The notes: generated from the sequence alone by a model not told the origin. 64,000 bases of DNA from Luteitalea sp. (GCA_009377495.1 WHTZ01000034.1:1-64000), one strand, 5' to 3'. Positions 1 through 8,871 are shown, numbered from the stretch's first letter. Numbers and translations: made by a program.

Positions 1-1133
1 ACACCGGTCTCGAATTCACTCGGCTGAACGTTCCGTCCGACGCCGATAACCGCATTCCGTTCGTCCCGGACGCCAACGGTCAGCCAACTACCATTGGCGA
101 TGCCGCGACGAACGAGATCGATGTGATCGACCCGGACTACCGCTACCCGCAATTGATTCGAGGAAACGTGGCGTACGATCGCGACATCTTTGGCGGTCTC
201 GCCGCCACGGCCGAGCTCCTGTTCAGCACTGTCCTCAAGGACATCGCGTATCAGAACCTCAACCTCGAGCCCATCGGGACCCGGCCCGAGGGTCGGCCGC
301 TCTTCCAGCGCGCCAATCCCGAGCTGAGCGACGTCATCTTAATCACGAACACCGACGAGGGTGAAAACTACAACGTCGCCTTCAAGCTGGAACGGCCCTT
401 CCGCGGAGGCTGGTTCGGGAGCGGGTCGTACACGTATGGCTACGCGCGGTCGATCAACGATGGCACGTCGAGCCAGGCCGCGAGCAATTGGGGTTTCCTC
501 TACGTGCCGGGCGATCCCAACAACGCGCCGCTCGCTCGCTCCAACTACGAGGTCCGCCACCGCATCAACCTATCGGGCTCGTATCGCTTCGATCTCCGGC
601 GGGTGGGTGTGACGGCCTCGGCCTTCTACAACGGGCAAAACGGGCGGCCATTCTCGAGCACGTTCACCCGCGACGTGAACGGCGATACCCGCACATCGAA
701 TGATCAGCTCTACATTCCAGCACGTGGGGACGAAGTCATCTTCACGAACGGGACGTTCGACGACCTGATGAGCTACGTGGCCCTTGCCGAGCTCGAAGAC
801 TATGTCGGCCAGATCGTACCGCGCAACGCGTCGTTCACGGCGTGGAGTCACGCCGTAGACTTCAAGCTACTCTTCGACGTGCCGCTCGGCGATCGGCGCC
901 GGATCGAGCTGCACTTCGACGTGTCCAACATCGGCAACCTGTTCAGCAGCGACAGCGGCGTAATCCGGAACGCGGGCGGCAACCAGCAGCTCTTGCCGGT
1001 CCAGTTCGACGGCATCGACGAGGCCACGGGCAAGATGATCTACAACCTCGACCCGCTCAGTGCCGAGCCGTTCACCGTCGACGACCTCAGGTCACGGTGG
1101 CGCGGTCAGTTTGGCGTGAGATATCGATTCTAG
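1..1133 (+). CDS. TonB-dependent receptor, Oar-like, C-terminal barrel part (5' end outside window)
   Basis: The reading frame is open from base 3 and ends at TAG 1131-1133, so about 376 C-terminal codons are visible and the start lies upstream of the window. The protein alternates amphipathic beta-strands and turns (for example VRHRINLSGSYRF and ELHFDVSNIGNLF) and ends in GVRYRF, the terminal aromatic residue typical of outer-membrane barrels. The end resembles that of the complete Oar-like receptor at 19.2-22.6 kb. The expected role is TonB-powered uptake or surface binding at the outer membrane. The substrate cannot be told. It converges with the next gene, the two stops being three bases apart. 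Family assignment is by strand pattern and C-terminal signature only; plug and carboxypeptidase-like domains are not visible here. Confidence 0.8.
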   Translation, partial: TGLEFTRLNVPSDADNRIPFVPDANGQPTTIGDAATNEIDVIDPDYRYPQLIRGNVAYDRDIFGGLAATAELLFSTVLKDIAYQNLNLEPIGTRPEGRPLFQRANPELSDVILITNTDEGENYNVAFKLERPFRGGWFGSGSYTYGYARSINDGTSSQAASNWGFLYVPGDPNNAPLARSNYEVRHRINLSGSYRFDLRRVGVTASAFYNGQNGRPFSSTFTRDVNGDTRTSNDQLYIPARGDEVIFTNGTFDDLMSYVALAELEDYVGQIVPRNASFTAWSHAVDFKLLFDVPLGDRRRIELHFDVSNIGNLFSSDSGVIRNAGGNQQLLPVQFDGIDEATGKMIYNLDPLSAEPFTVDDLRSRWRGQFGVRYRF

Positions 1134-1136
1134 GGC

Positions 1137-4100
1137 TCAGAAGCCAGGCCGGATGTTGAACGCGAACTTCCAGCCGACGCCGGGGCGGTCGAGTGGCCTC
1201 ACGGCGTTGACCTCGAAGATCGCGAAGCCGAGCGCGTTGAAGCGCAATCCGGCACCAACGCTCCGCACCCAATCGCGCGACCCGTTGGCAAACGACGGGT
1301 CCTCGGTAGAGGTCCACGCCACGCCCGCGTCGCCAAAGAGCAGGCCCTCGATGGGCACGGGACCGTAGTCGTACTGGCCCGTGAAGATGCCCACGAGCGG
1401 GAAGCGCAGCTCGAGATTCGCCACGAGAAGACGTGACCCACGGAGTCGCTCGAACTCGGGGCAGCTCCCGTCTTCATCGAACGTGCACTCGTTGGGGTCT
1501 ATGTCGCCAATCTCATAGCCACGCACGAAGCCTGGGTCTGCAAAGTACTGCGACCCGAGATACAGCGGACGCAACCGCTCGTCATCACCATCCCCGCCAT
1601 ACCGGCCGTAGTGCAGTCCCCGCACCGCGAACGTCACCGGGCGGAAGGGGACGAAGTAGCGGCGGTAGTCGAGCAAGAGGCCAGTGTAGTTCAGGCTGCC
1701 GCCCGTTGGGATGGCCTCGACGCGGTAGCGCGAGCCGAGCAGCGGACTGGTCGGGCCAAACACTGACGTATCGTGAACGAAGGCCGCCGACGCGCTCGCG
1801 AGGTGGATGTCATCTGGTGAGTCCAGGTCGGACTCCCTTCGATCGAGGAGCTCTCCGTTGGGCAGGAACGTGAACGTCTCCACTTCCCAATCGAACGCGA
1901 TGTTCTCGTAGCCACCCGAGAACTCGAACCGGTCGGAACGGCTGAAGGGATACGCCACCAGGCCGGCGATCTGACGATGGGTCTGCCGGAACGTGATCAA
2001 GTCTCGATCGATGGTACCGGGAGTCTCGCCGATACTATCCCTGACGCCCTGCGAACGATAGGGGATCGATCCCCCAATGAGGCCCCAGTTCAGCCGGGAC
2101 GAGCGATTCAGATATGCCACCTGACCGCCGATGTCCTTGATCTCGCCGTTCGCGAGAATGGAGGTCGAGAGAATGTGGTTGCCGAGGATGTCGCTGAACT
2201 GAAGCGCGACGCCACCGCTCAGGTATGTGCCGAACTGGCTCGTGCCGACGCCCATGGCCTGGGCCGCGTAGTCGAGCCCGAGCTTCGCATCGTAGGCAGC
2301 GTCCTCACCCTCACCCTCGGCCGGCAGGCCAAACGTCGCGTCAGCCAGCAGCTTTTCGACCTCCGTGTTCCTGCGCGCCGCGATCGGCGGTGGCAACATG
2401 CCCGCATCCGGCGTGGCGCTGGCCGTTGAGACTTCGACGGGCATCTCGCGGGCGTCCGCGCCCAACGTCCGAATCTCGTACCCGCTATCGAACTGCACGC
2501 TGTACGCAAGCCGATCGGCGTTGGAGGCTACCGAGAGCGCCGGGCTGAGCGCTGTGATGCCGGTTACACCTGTCCTGACGTCGGTGACGCGCAGCATGCG
2601 GCCGCTGGCGAGCTCGAGCCGGTAGACGTTCGTCACACCGTCAGGGTCGGCGAGGAAGAAGAGCGACTGGCCGTCACGCGCCCACTGCGGGTTGATGTGC
2701 TTGCCGTGTGGAAACGCCTCGACGGGCTCGATGCGCCCGCTCTCCACATCGATCCGCGCGAGACGATAGTCGCCAAACTGGAGCTTGTCGAGATCGCTGG
2801 AGAAGCGGTCGGTCACGAAGACAATCGTCTTGCCATCGGGCGACCACGCCGGTTGGATCTCGCCGTACGCATCGTCGGTCAGCGCGCGCAGCTCCTCTTT
2901 GTCGAGGTCGTACACGTAGAGGTCTGGAAGACCACCCTTGAGCGCAGAGAACGCGATGCGCCGACCGTCCGGCGCCCAGGTGGGGTGATAGATCTCGCCG
3001 AGCTCCTTGAACGCGGCTTCACGCACGCGCTTGTTCTGCTCGACGTCGTAGATGCTCAGCACGGGGTCGCCCCGTCTAATCGCCGCAAAGGCAATGTAGC
3101 GCCCGGAGCGATCCCAGGCACCAGCGGAGTTGATGAACTGCAAGCTGTCGAAATGAGGGTCTGCCGCCGTCTCGACGATCTTGCGCTCGATCTTCCCCGT
3201 CTCCGCGTCCGCGAGAAACACGTCGATCGAGAAGAGGTCCTTCTCCGACAGGAAGGCGATCCGCTTTCCGTCAGGGCTGAGCGACGGACCGATGTTGATC
3301 TGCCCGCCGTTCTGCTCCTCTGAGAGGAGCACCGTACCGGCCTCCTCCTGCGCCCCCTTGCTCAGCACGGGCTGATACTGCTCGATGATGGCGCCCTTCC
3401 ACGAGTTGGAGAGCTCCTCGGAGTCGAGGCCCGTCACCTCGATCAGCGCACCCTCGGCATCGCCGGTCTGCGCGGCAATGCGGAGCGCGTCACCCACGAC
3501 CTCGTCGCCCCACCGGCCCGCCACGAAGGCCCACAGCGCCTGGCCCCACCGATATGGGAAGTATCGCGGGTTGTTGAGGTCTCGAATGGTCGGCAGCTTG
3601 TCTCGCAAGGCGGCATCACGAAGCCACATTGCCGTCTGTGGGTCGACCGGGCCGACGGAGAGATACTCTGCCATGCCCTCAATGAACCACAGTGGGAGGC
3701 GGAAGAGGCCGCGCCCGCCCATCATGAAGCCAATGTCGTACTGGAACGCGTGGACGAGCTCGTGGCCGAGCACGTGGTCGGTCTCGGCCAGCGGGCCGGC
3801 AAACGGCAGCACGACGCGTCGCTTGAGTGCCTCGGTCACGCCGCCGGTTCCTTCGCCGATGCCACCCTCGATGACGTTGGTCTGCTGGAAGTGGGGGTGA
3901 CTCGCGTACAGGATAAGCGGTTGACGGTCGGTGAGCTCGTGGTCGAGCGTCTTCGAGATTCGCTCGTACCAGCGCTCGGCCATGCGGGCCGCCTGCTCGG
4001 TCGCCGCTTTCTCTTCTGGATAGTAGTGAATATCGAAGCGTTTGGTTTTCAGGACCTCGAACCGAAAGCGGTCGTATTGGACCTTGTTCTGGCCGAAGTA

Positions 4101-4190
4101 TTGCGCGGACGCGTGCGTGGCGACCACCATACCGAGTGCGACGCCCAGCGCGACAACCGCCGCCGGTCGACTGAAGAAGCGCGTAGCCAT
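1137..4190 (-). CDS. Secreted peptidase-MA / PD40 / surface-antigen beta-barrel fusion protein
   Basis: A 1017-residue envelope protein. I start at ATG 4190 because GGGAG lies seven bases upstream and a clear signal peptide follows (residues 1-29, ending THASA). Residues about 40-300 form a gluzincin-like peptidase MA region with HELVH at 143-147 and a likely third ligand in WFIEGMAEY (E171). Residues about 300-620 carry PD40/TolB-type repeats, with cores such as SPDGKRIAF, APDGRRIAF and SPDGKTIVF. The last ~370 residues look like a BamA/TamA surface-antigen barrel and end in FNIRPGF. This suggests an outer-membrane-anchored metalloprotease or a peptide-binding relative whose catalytic domain faces the periplasm. 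Substrate and activity are unknown. An upstream TTG/ATG extension to 4310 lacks signal-peptide logic and is rejected. Confidence 0.8.
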   Translation of the reverse strand: MATRFFSRPAAVVALGVALGMVVATHASAQYFGQNKVQYDRFRFEVLKTKRFDIHYYPEEKAATEQAARMAERWYERISKTLDHELTDRQPLILYASHPHFQQTNVIEGGIGEGTGGVTEALKRRVVLPFAGPLAETDHVLGHELVHAFQYDIGFMMGGRGLFRLPLWFIEGMAEYLSVGPVDPQTAMWLRDAALRDKLPTIRDLNNPRYFPYRWGQALWAFVAGRWGDEVVGDALRIAAQTGDAEGALIEVTGLDSEELSNSWKGAIIEQYQPVLSKGAQEEAGTVLLSEEQNGGQINIGPSLSPDGKRIAFLSEKDLFSIDVFLADAETGKIERKIVETAADPHFDSLQFINSAGAWDRSGRYIAFAAIRRGDPVLSIYDVEQNKRVREAAFKELGEIYHPTWAPDGRRIAFSALKGGLPDLYVYDLDKEELRALTDDAYGEIQPAWSPDGKTIVFVTDRFSSDLDKLQFGDYRLARIDVESGRIEPVEAFPHGKHINPQWARDGQSLFFLADPDGVTNVYRLELASGRMLRVTDVRTGVTGITALSPALSVASNADRLAYSVQFDSGYEIRTLGADAREMPVEVSTASATPDAGMLPPPIAARRNTEVEKLLADATFGLPAEGEGEDAAYDAKLGLDYAAQAMGVGTSQFGTYLSGGVALQFSDILGNHILSTSILANGEIKDIGGQVAYLNRSSRLNWGLIGGSIPYRSQGVRDSIGETPGTIDRDLITFRQTHRQIAGLVAYPFSRSDRFEFSGGYENIAFDWEVETFTFLPNGELLDRRESDLDSPDDIHLASASAAFVHDTSVFGPTSPLLGSRYRVEAIPTGGSLNYTGLLLDYRRYFVPFRPVTFAVRGLHYGRYGGDGDDERLRPLYLGSQYFADPGFVRGYEIGDIDPNECTFDEDGSCPEFERLRGSRLLVANLELRFPLVGIFTGQYDYGPVPIEGLLFGDAGVAWTSTEDPSFANGSRDWVRSVGAGLRFNALGFAIFEVNAVRPLDRPGVGWKFAFNIRPGF

Positions 4191-4403
4191 GAAGTAACTC
4201 CCGGGACCCAGGGACGTTGGGGGGCGCTCACCAACCGGACCATAAGAGACAGCAAGCCTCTTGATGTCCACGCCGGGTGTCGAATCCCGGCCCTCGAGAC
4301 AGACCTGCAAAAACGCGGCCTACGTCTCGAATAAGCATACCCGGTCTCAAGCCGTGCGTGCACGCTCAAGCGCGGCCGCTTCGCGTCCGCGCTAGGGGTC
4401 ACA

Positions 4404-4430
4404 GGGGTAAAGGGGTAAAGGGGTAAAGGG
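4404..4430. repeat. GGGGTAAA short tandem repeat
   Basis: About three and a half copies of the eight-base unit GGGGTAAA in the gap between the exbD stop and the start of the gene at 1137-4190. The same unit recurs at 29456-29485, and a GGGGAAAA variant occurs on the minus strand at 34508-34533. It abuts the long hairpin at 4430-4547. The rest of the gap (4191-4403) holds the upstream region of the 1137-4190 gene; I see no convincing promoter there. Confidence 0.8.
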
Positions 4431-4547
4431 ACAGGGGCGAGGGGCAGGGGGGTGGAAGGGGCGAGGTCCGAGAGCTGTCTCAGGCCTCAAGGTCCCTTAT
4501 TCCCTGAGACAGCCCTGGCACCTCGTCCCTGGCCCCTCGCCCCTGTC
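4430..4547. repeat. Long imperfect inverted repeat, CTGTCTCAGG family, copy 1
   Basis: The left arm (about 4429-4482, G-rich, ending in CTGTCTCAGG) is the reverse complement, with mismatches, of the right arm (about 4503-4546, starting CCTGAGACAG and ending CCCCTCGCCCCTGTC). The transcript would fold into a hairpin with arms of roughly 45-50 bases. It begins two bases before the exbD stop codon, so it may serve as that operon's terminator. Related copies are at 18299-18441 and, as one arm only, at 30468-30520. Confidence 0.8.
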
Positions 4548-4548
4548 T

Positions 4549-5016
4549 TTACTCGCTGGGCTGAGCCGCGTTGGCGGCTTTACGCATGCCTTCGGTGACA
4601 ATTCCCACCATGTCGACGCCAGCACCCTTGGCCGCGTCGATGACCTGGACAATCTCACCATAGGGCAGCGAGGGGTCGCCAATGAGGAAGATCTTCTTTT
4701 CCTTACGCGTGTCGAAAAGCGTCCGGAGCCGCTCCTCGAGCTCAGGCAGACTCACGTTCTGCTTGTTGATGGAGATACTCTTGTTCGCGGCCATCTCCAC
4801 GACGATCTGGTCCGAAACGGCGCTCGCCTCTTGCGACCTCGTCTCGAGCGGTAGGTTGATGTCCATCCCCTGCTGGGAGTTTGCGAGCGCAGCCAGGAAG
4901 ATCACGATGAGCACCAGGAGCACGTCGATGAACGGCGTCACGTTCATGTCGTTCAGGAAGTGCGGCGGCTCACTCTGGGTGACCTTGTCGGCGCCGTAGT
5001 GCTTGTGGAGGGCCAT
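4549..5016 (-). CDS. exbD: ExbD/TolR-type biopolymer transport protein (second copy of the operon)
   Basis: A 155-residue inner-membrane protein with the ExbD/TolR layout: a short cytoplasmic N-terminus, the conserved segment NVTPFIDVLLVLIVIFL with the proton-path aspartate inside the single membrane helix, then a periplasmic domain. It works with ExbB and TonB to convert proton-motive force into outer-membrane transport. It is the last gene of tonB-exbB-exbD-exbD, three bases after the first exbD. It differs from that copy in the periplasmic part (LEERLRTLFDTRKEKKIFLIG), so the pair are paralogues rather than a recent duplication. Role within a TonB rather than Tol-Pal machine is inferred from the tonB gene in the operon. 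Confidence 0.93.
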   Translation of the reverse strand: MALHKHYGADKVTQSEPPHFLNDMNVTPFIDVLLVLIVIFLAALANSQQGMDINLPLETRSQEASAVSDQIVVEMAANKSISINKQNVSLPELEERLRTLFDTRKEKKIFLIGDPSLPYGEIVQVIDAAKGAGVDMVGIVTEGMRKAANAAQPSE

Positions 5017-5019
5017 CGC

Positions 5020-5463
5020 TTATTCGCCTCCCTCCGTCTGCCGTTGGGCCTCAGGATCCGGCTCCGTAATGAGGCCGACTTCTTCGATCTCCGCCTCCCG
5101 AAGGCGATCCATCATCTCCATGACGGCCGCATACGGCGTCTGGCGGTCGGCCTTCAAGTACACGATGTGCTCGGGCTTCGCGTCGAGCGACTCCATGATG
5201 CGGCTCAGGAGCTGAGCATCGGAGACCGGCTGGCCATCCACATAGAACTCGCGGCCGGCGGTGATGAGCACCGTCGTCTGCGTCTGGGTGTCCGGCTTGG
5301 CCTGCAGGTTACGGGCCTGCGGCAGCGTGACGTTCGCACCCGCCTGAACCAACGGCGCAATGAGCATCGTGATGATGAGCAACACGAGCATCACGTCGAC
5401 GAGCGGCGTGACGTTGATGTCCGACTTGACGCCGCCTCGGGCGCCACCGACATCCATGGACAT
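5020..5463 (-). CDS. exbD: ExbD/TolR-type biopolymer transport protein (first copy)
   Basis: 147 residues. The N-terminus is followed by SDINVTPLVDVMLVLLIITM, the ExbD membrane helix with its conserved aspartate, and a periplasmic domain ending in VGLITEPDPEAQRQTEGGE. It forms the ExbB-ExbD proton-channel complex that powers TonB. It lies between exbB (119 bases upstream, with palindromic DNA in the gap) and the second exbD. Two ExbD paralogues in tandem could form a heteromeric ExbD pair or serve different TonB partners; the sequence does not decide. Confidence 0.94.
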   Translation of the reverse strand: MSMDVGGARGGVKSDINVTPLVDVMLVLLIITMLIAPLVQAGANVTLPQARNLQAKPDTQTQTTVLITAGREFYVDGQPVSDAQLLSRIMESLDAKPEHIVYLKADRQTPYAAVMEMMDRLREAEIEEVGLITEPDPEAQRQTEGGE

Positions 5464-5502
5464 GAGGCTCTCCTTGCTGTCGGTACGAGGAGTGTGTCAG
5501 AA

Positions 5503-5582
5503 CGAGGGGTCTAAAGACCCCTCGCTACACTCGCGCGCTAGTTGCTACACTCGCTCGTTACAGTTGCTACACTCGCTCGCTA
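5503..5582. repeat. Palindrome plus short direct repeats between exbB and exbD
   Basis: A near-perfect dyad CGAGGGGTCT-AA-AGACCCCTCG lies at 5503-5524. It is followed by three spaced copies of GCTACACTCGC (5524, 5543 and 5567) reaching the exbB stop codon. The same GAGGGG...CGCTAC flavour recurs at 22668-22697. It looks like an interspersed REP-type element inside the operon. It could attenuate transcription between exbB and the exbD genes. Confidence 0.7.
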
Positions 5583-6296
5583 CTATGCGGTCTTCTTGAT
5601 AAAGTAGTCGACGAGCTCCGATGACGAGTTGTCCATCTCGACGTTGAAGTACTCGACCCGGCCGGTCAGGTAGTTGTAGAACCAGACCGCCGGAATGGCC
5701 ACGAAGAGGCCGAGCGCCGTCTCGACGAGCGCCTCCGCGATACCAACCGACACGGAGCCGAGACCAGCGGACGCGGTATCACCAATCGCTTGGAACGCGT
5801 TGATGACGCCGATCACCGTCCCGAGGAGCCCGACGAACGGTGCCGTGGAGCCGATCGTGGCGAGCGACGGCACGCCGCGCTTCAAGTCGTTCGACGTCAG
5901 CGCGGTGGCGCGCTGAATGGCGCGGTGAACCGTATCGAGCAAGTCCTCGCGGGCCAGGCTCGATCCGGTCTCCTGCTGAAACTGGTACTCCTGTAACCCC
6001 GCCAACACCACCTTCGCCAGGTGGCTGTACCGATAGTTCTTCGACTGGGAAACGGAAATGGCATCCTTCAGGTGCCCTTCCTTGAGGTGCTTTGCCACCT
6101 GCGGTGCGTAGAGCTTCGATTGGCCTTTCGCCTGGCGGAACGTCCACCACCGCTCGACCGCAATACCAATGGACCAGAAGGACATGATGAAGAGGACGAT
6201 TGCGACTGCCTTCGCCGGGGGCCCCATAATCGTCCACATTTCCAGGAGATCCAGGCCAGACGCCTGTTGAGCGAGCTGCAACGGCAAATACTCCAT
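5583..6296 (-). CDS. exbB: ExbB/TolQ-type MotA-family proton channel protein
   Basis: 237 residues. I choose ATG 6296 because GGAGGG lies nine bases upstream; the TTG 18 bases further out (6314) would overlap that site. Three membrane helices are visible: near residues 22-42, and two in the C-terminal half. The latter flank the conserved core GLLGTVIGVINAF and the segment VETALGLFVAIPAVW of the MotA/TolQ/ExbB family. It forms the pentameric channel that holds the ExbD dimer and energises TonB. It sits between tonB (90 bases upstream) and the two exbD genes. Confidence 0.93.
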   Translation of the reverse strand: MEYLPLQLAQQASGLDLLEMWTIMGPPAKAVAIVLFIMSFWSIGIAVERWWTFRQAKGQSKLYAPQVAKHLKEGHLKDAISVSQSKNYRYSHLAKVVLAGLQEYQFQQETGSSLAREDLLDTVHRAIQRATALTSNDLKRGVPSLATIGSTAPFVGLLGTVIGVINAFQAIGDTASAGLGSVSVGIAEALVETALGLFVAIPAVWFYNYLTGRVEYFNVEMDNSSSELVDYFIKKTA

Positions 6297-6386
6297 TGTC
6301 TGATTACCCTCCAATGTACTGCAGCCTCCGGATCTCGATCAGCCCGAAGAGCCACAATCTACGAGACGCGCGGTTGTTCGATTTGG

Positions 6387-7100
6387 TTACTGTAGCGTGA
6401 AATTCACCGTGACCGTCATGATGACCGGCACCGGGACGTTGTTGAGCTTGGTTGGCGTGAACACCCATTGCTTCACCGCGTCGAGCGCGGCTTGATCGAG
6501 CAGCGGGATCGACTTCAGAACGCGCGCGTTCGTCACCTTCCCGTCCGTCCCAATCGTGGCCTCGATGATGACGATACCCTGCACCCGCGCCGACTGCGCG
6601 ATTTGCGGGTACTGGGGCTCCACTCGCTTGACCTGTCGGGGCTTGTCGATGGCGCCACCCACACGCACGGGCTTCTGCTCCGGCGGCGGAGGCGGCATAC
6701 CGACGAGGCCGCCTCTCGTGCCACCCGGGATTCCACCCTTGACACCACCCGGCGCACCGCGGACAGTCGACGGCGGCGGCGGTGCCTCTGGAAGGATCTC
6801 GGGCGGTGCCTCGATGGGCGCAGCTGCCGGATCGACCTCGACCGGCTCGACCGTGGGAGGCGGCGTGGCCTCCGGTGGCGGGGGTGGCGGGGGTGGCGGC
6901 GGCGGCGGTGGAGGTGGTGTAGCTGCAAACGCCGTCACTGAAGGCGGCGTCGGCAGCGCGCCGGTCGCCATGAGCGGAATGATGACGACCGCCCCGATGA
7001 TCAGGACGTGCAGCAAAATCGAAACCGGTACCGTATACCACTTCTTCGATCCCAGTCTTATCGAGGGATCGACGACGTCGCCGAACATCTCACGTGGCAC
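6387..7100 (-). CDS. tonB: TonB energy-transducing protein
   Basis: 237 residues from GTG 7100, which has GAGGAGG eight bases upstream; the in-frame ATG at 7088 has no such site. Residues about 22-45 are the single membrane anchor (SILLHVLIIGAVVIIPLM). Next comes a run of 15 prolines and a Pro/Glu-rich periplasmic spacer. The last ~80 residues are the TonB C-terminal domain (VKRVEPQYPQIAQSARVQG, then the VLKSIPLLDQAALDAVKQW region). It spans the periplasm and contacts the TonB boxes of outer-membrane receptors such as the two in this window. First gene of the operon, with a strong promoter at 7156-7185. Confidence 0.95.
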   Translation of the reverse strand: MPREMFGDVVDPSIRLGSKKWYTVPVSILLHVLIIGAVVIIPLMATGALPTPPSVTAFAATPPPPPPPPPPPPPPPEATPPPTVEPVEVDPAAAPIEAPPEILPEAPPPPSTVRGAPGGVKGGIPGGTRGGLVGMPPPPPEQKPVRVGGAIDKPRQVKRVEPQYPQIAQSARVQGIVIIEATIGTDGKVTNARVLKSIPLLDQAALDAVKQWVFTPTKLNNVPVPVIMTVTVNFTLQ

Positions 7101-7155
7101 AGGTTCGTCCTCCTCACCCCTCCTACGAGTTTTTGGCTCTGCGGCAGGAGGGCCG

Positions 7156-7185
7156 ATTATAGCGACACCCCAAAAACGCTGTCAA
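7156..7185 (-). promoter_or_regulatory. Consensus sigma70 promoter of the tonB operon
   Basis: Read on the minus strand: a perfect -35 TTGACA (7185-7180), an 18-base spacer, and a perfect -10 TATAAT (7161-7156). Transcription would begin near 7149, about 50 bases before the tonB GTG. Both hexamers match the consensus completely, which is rare in this GC-rich window and implies strong expression. I see no obvious Fur-box dyad over it. The remaining gap to 7317 is relatively AT-rich with no gene. Confidence 0.85.
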
Positions 7186-7317
7186 CGCACCCTGACGTAA
7201 AAAATTTGTCGCTATCTATTTAGACACCGCACCAGCGGAAATGGCCACATCAGGGTCCGCCTCGGCCGTCTACCGAGGGTGCTGAAAAGCCCTTGTCAAT
7301 GCACAATGCCCAGCCTG

Positions 7318-7977
7318 CTACCGAGCTCGGCCAGGGCGTTCCATACTGCGAAACGTCGACGGTTCAGCCGTTTCGGCCGTTGTCGTCGCCAGGCGATCCG
7401 GCAGCGCCATGCCCCCGGTCAGGAACACTCGAATGCCTTCCTCCACGCTCATCTGCGGGAAGCGCACCCGCTCGCGCGGGTAGATCAGCACGTCGCCCAG
7501 ATACAAGTGATTCGTCGGCACGTACACCGCGACGAGCGCCTCCGGGCCACTCCCGCGGTCGACCGTGAACTCACGCGTGAGGAAGCCGAGCGCGAGGCCG
7601 CGGTGCGGATCCTCCACGAGGGCCATGCGTTTGAAGCCGAACTCGTTGTCGGGGTTGAACGCAGCCACCAGCTGTTTCACCGGGGCGTATACGGTCCTGA
7701 AGACCGGTACCCGGAGCAGGTACGTGTCCACCCGCTGCAGCAACCGGTTCCCGAAGACGTTCATGGCCGCCGCGCCTACCAGCAACACGAGCACCACCGT
7801 GGTCACCAGGCCGAGGCCCGGTACCTGTTGGCCGATCCACTGCTCGTAGACCGGCGCCAGCAGGCCGTCAACGAACTGGAAGATCCAGACAAGAGCTGCC
7901 ACGCTCACCACGAGCGGCACCATCACGAAGAAGCCCGCAATGAAGCGTCGGCGGAGCCAGAGCAGCAGCGATGTCAC
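7318..7977 (-). CDS. DUF502 family inner-membrane protein
   Basis: About 219 residues from GTG 7977, chosen because DUF502 proteins start just before the first helix and AAGGG lies upstream; a longer in-frame start (8088) would run through the end of uppP. Two membrane helices near the N-terminus (FIAGFFVMVPLVVSVAALVW and VTTVVLVLLVGAAAMNVFG) precede the family core RVPVFRTVYAPVKQLVAAF. A soluble part with YVPTNHLYLGDV follows. The biochemical function of the family is not established. It follows uppP on the same strand and overlaps no other real gene. Confidence 0.82.
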   Translation of the reverse strand: MTSLLLWLRRRFIAGFFVMVPLVVSVAALVWIFQFVDGLLAPVYEQWIGQQVPGLGLVTTVVLVLLVGAAAMNVFGNRLLQRVDTYLLRVPVFRTVYAPVKQLVAAFNPDNEFGFKRMALVEDPHRGLALGFLTREFTVDRGSGPEALVAVYVPTNHLYLGDVLIYPRERVRFPQMSVEEGIRVFLTGGMALPDRLATTTAETAEPSTFRSMERPGRAR

Positions 7978-8036
7978 AGCTAGAACCCTTGAGGCACCGA
8001 GTGAGCGTCGCGAAGCGCGGCCCTGGCCGCGGTCCG

Positions 8037-8864
8037 CTAGAAGATCATCCACGCGGCAACGGCTGCGGCCAGCGCCAGCCGATACCACGCAAAGGCGTCC
8101 AATCGATGGCCGCCGAGAAAGCGCATAAAGTACGCGACCGTGGCGTAACCGACCAACGCTGACGTGACGATCCCAACGGCGAAGATCGTCGCGTCACCCG
8201 GCCGAAAGAAGCCTTCACGTGCCACGACGAGCCCTTCCTTGGCGGCGGCCGCAAGAATGGCGGGAATGCCCAGCAAGAAGCCAAAGCGCGCAGCCGAGGC
8301 CCGCGTGAGGCCTAGTGCCATTCCCATCACAATCGTCGCGCCCGCCCGCGAGACGCCGGGCACGAGGGCCGCAGACTGCGCGAGGCCAAAAAGGAGCGCC
8401 TCGACGGGCGTGATTGACCGATCGGTTCTCTGCTGGCTCGACACGCGCTCGACCAACAGGAAGAACAGGGCGCCGATTGCCAGCGTCACGGCACAGACGA
8501 GCGGTGAACGCACTGACACCTCGATAGCATCTGCCCAGAGTAAGCCTACGACGACGATCGGGAGCGTTCCAATCACAATGAGGCGCGCGCGATGGGTGGC
8601 CTCGTCCGCACCCCCACCTGTGCCCACACGGACTCGCCCCGCCGAAGGCAGGGCGCGCAGCATCGCCACGACATCGGCCCGGAAGTACGCGACCACCGCG
8701 ACCAGCGTCCCGACGTGGGTGGCCACGTCGAACGGCAGGCCAAAGACATCACCCTGCCAACCAAAGAACGCCCGCGCGAGAATCAGGTGCGCCGAGCTCG
8801 AGATCGGCAGGAATTCGGTAATGCCCTGGATGACGCCCAGGAGCGCGGCATGCAGAAGGTGCAA
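8037..8864 (-). CDS. uppP: Undecaprenyl-diphosphatase (BacA/UppP)
   Basis: 275 residues, TTG start at 8864. The family signatures are present: GITEFLPISSSAHLIL (residues 14-29, catalytic Glu and Ser/His region) and PGVSRAGATIVMGMALG (second conserved Arg/Ser motif). Many membrane helices follow. The enzyme removes a phosphate from undecaprenyl pyrophosphate, regenerating the lipid carrier for peptidoglycan and LPS synthesis, and confers bacitracin tolerance. It lies downstream of secF, with a GGGGTCAGG repeat in the 41-base gap. Confidence 0.95.
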   Translation of the reverse strand: MHLLHAALLGVIQGITEFLPISSSAHLILARAFFGWQGDVFGLPFDVATHVGTLVAVVAYFRADVVAMLRALPSAGRVRVGTGGGADEATHRARLIVIGTLPIVVVGLLWADAIEVSVRSPLVCAVTLAIGALFFLLVERVSSQQRTDRSITPVEALLFGLAQSAALVPGVSRAGATIVMGMALGLTRASAARFGFLLGIPAILAAAAKEGLVVAREGFFRPGDATIFAVGIVTSALVGYATVAYFMRFLGGHRLDAFAWYRLALAAAVAAWMIF

Positions 8865-8871
8865 AGCAGTA

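Noticed and set aside
4240..4330. T-arm-like CGAATCCCGGCC upstream of the 1137-4190 gene as part of a tRNA
   Set aside because: No acceptor or anticodon stem can be drawn around it.
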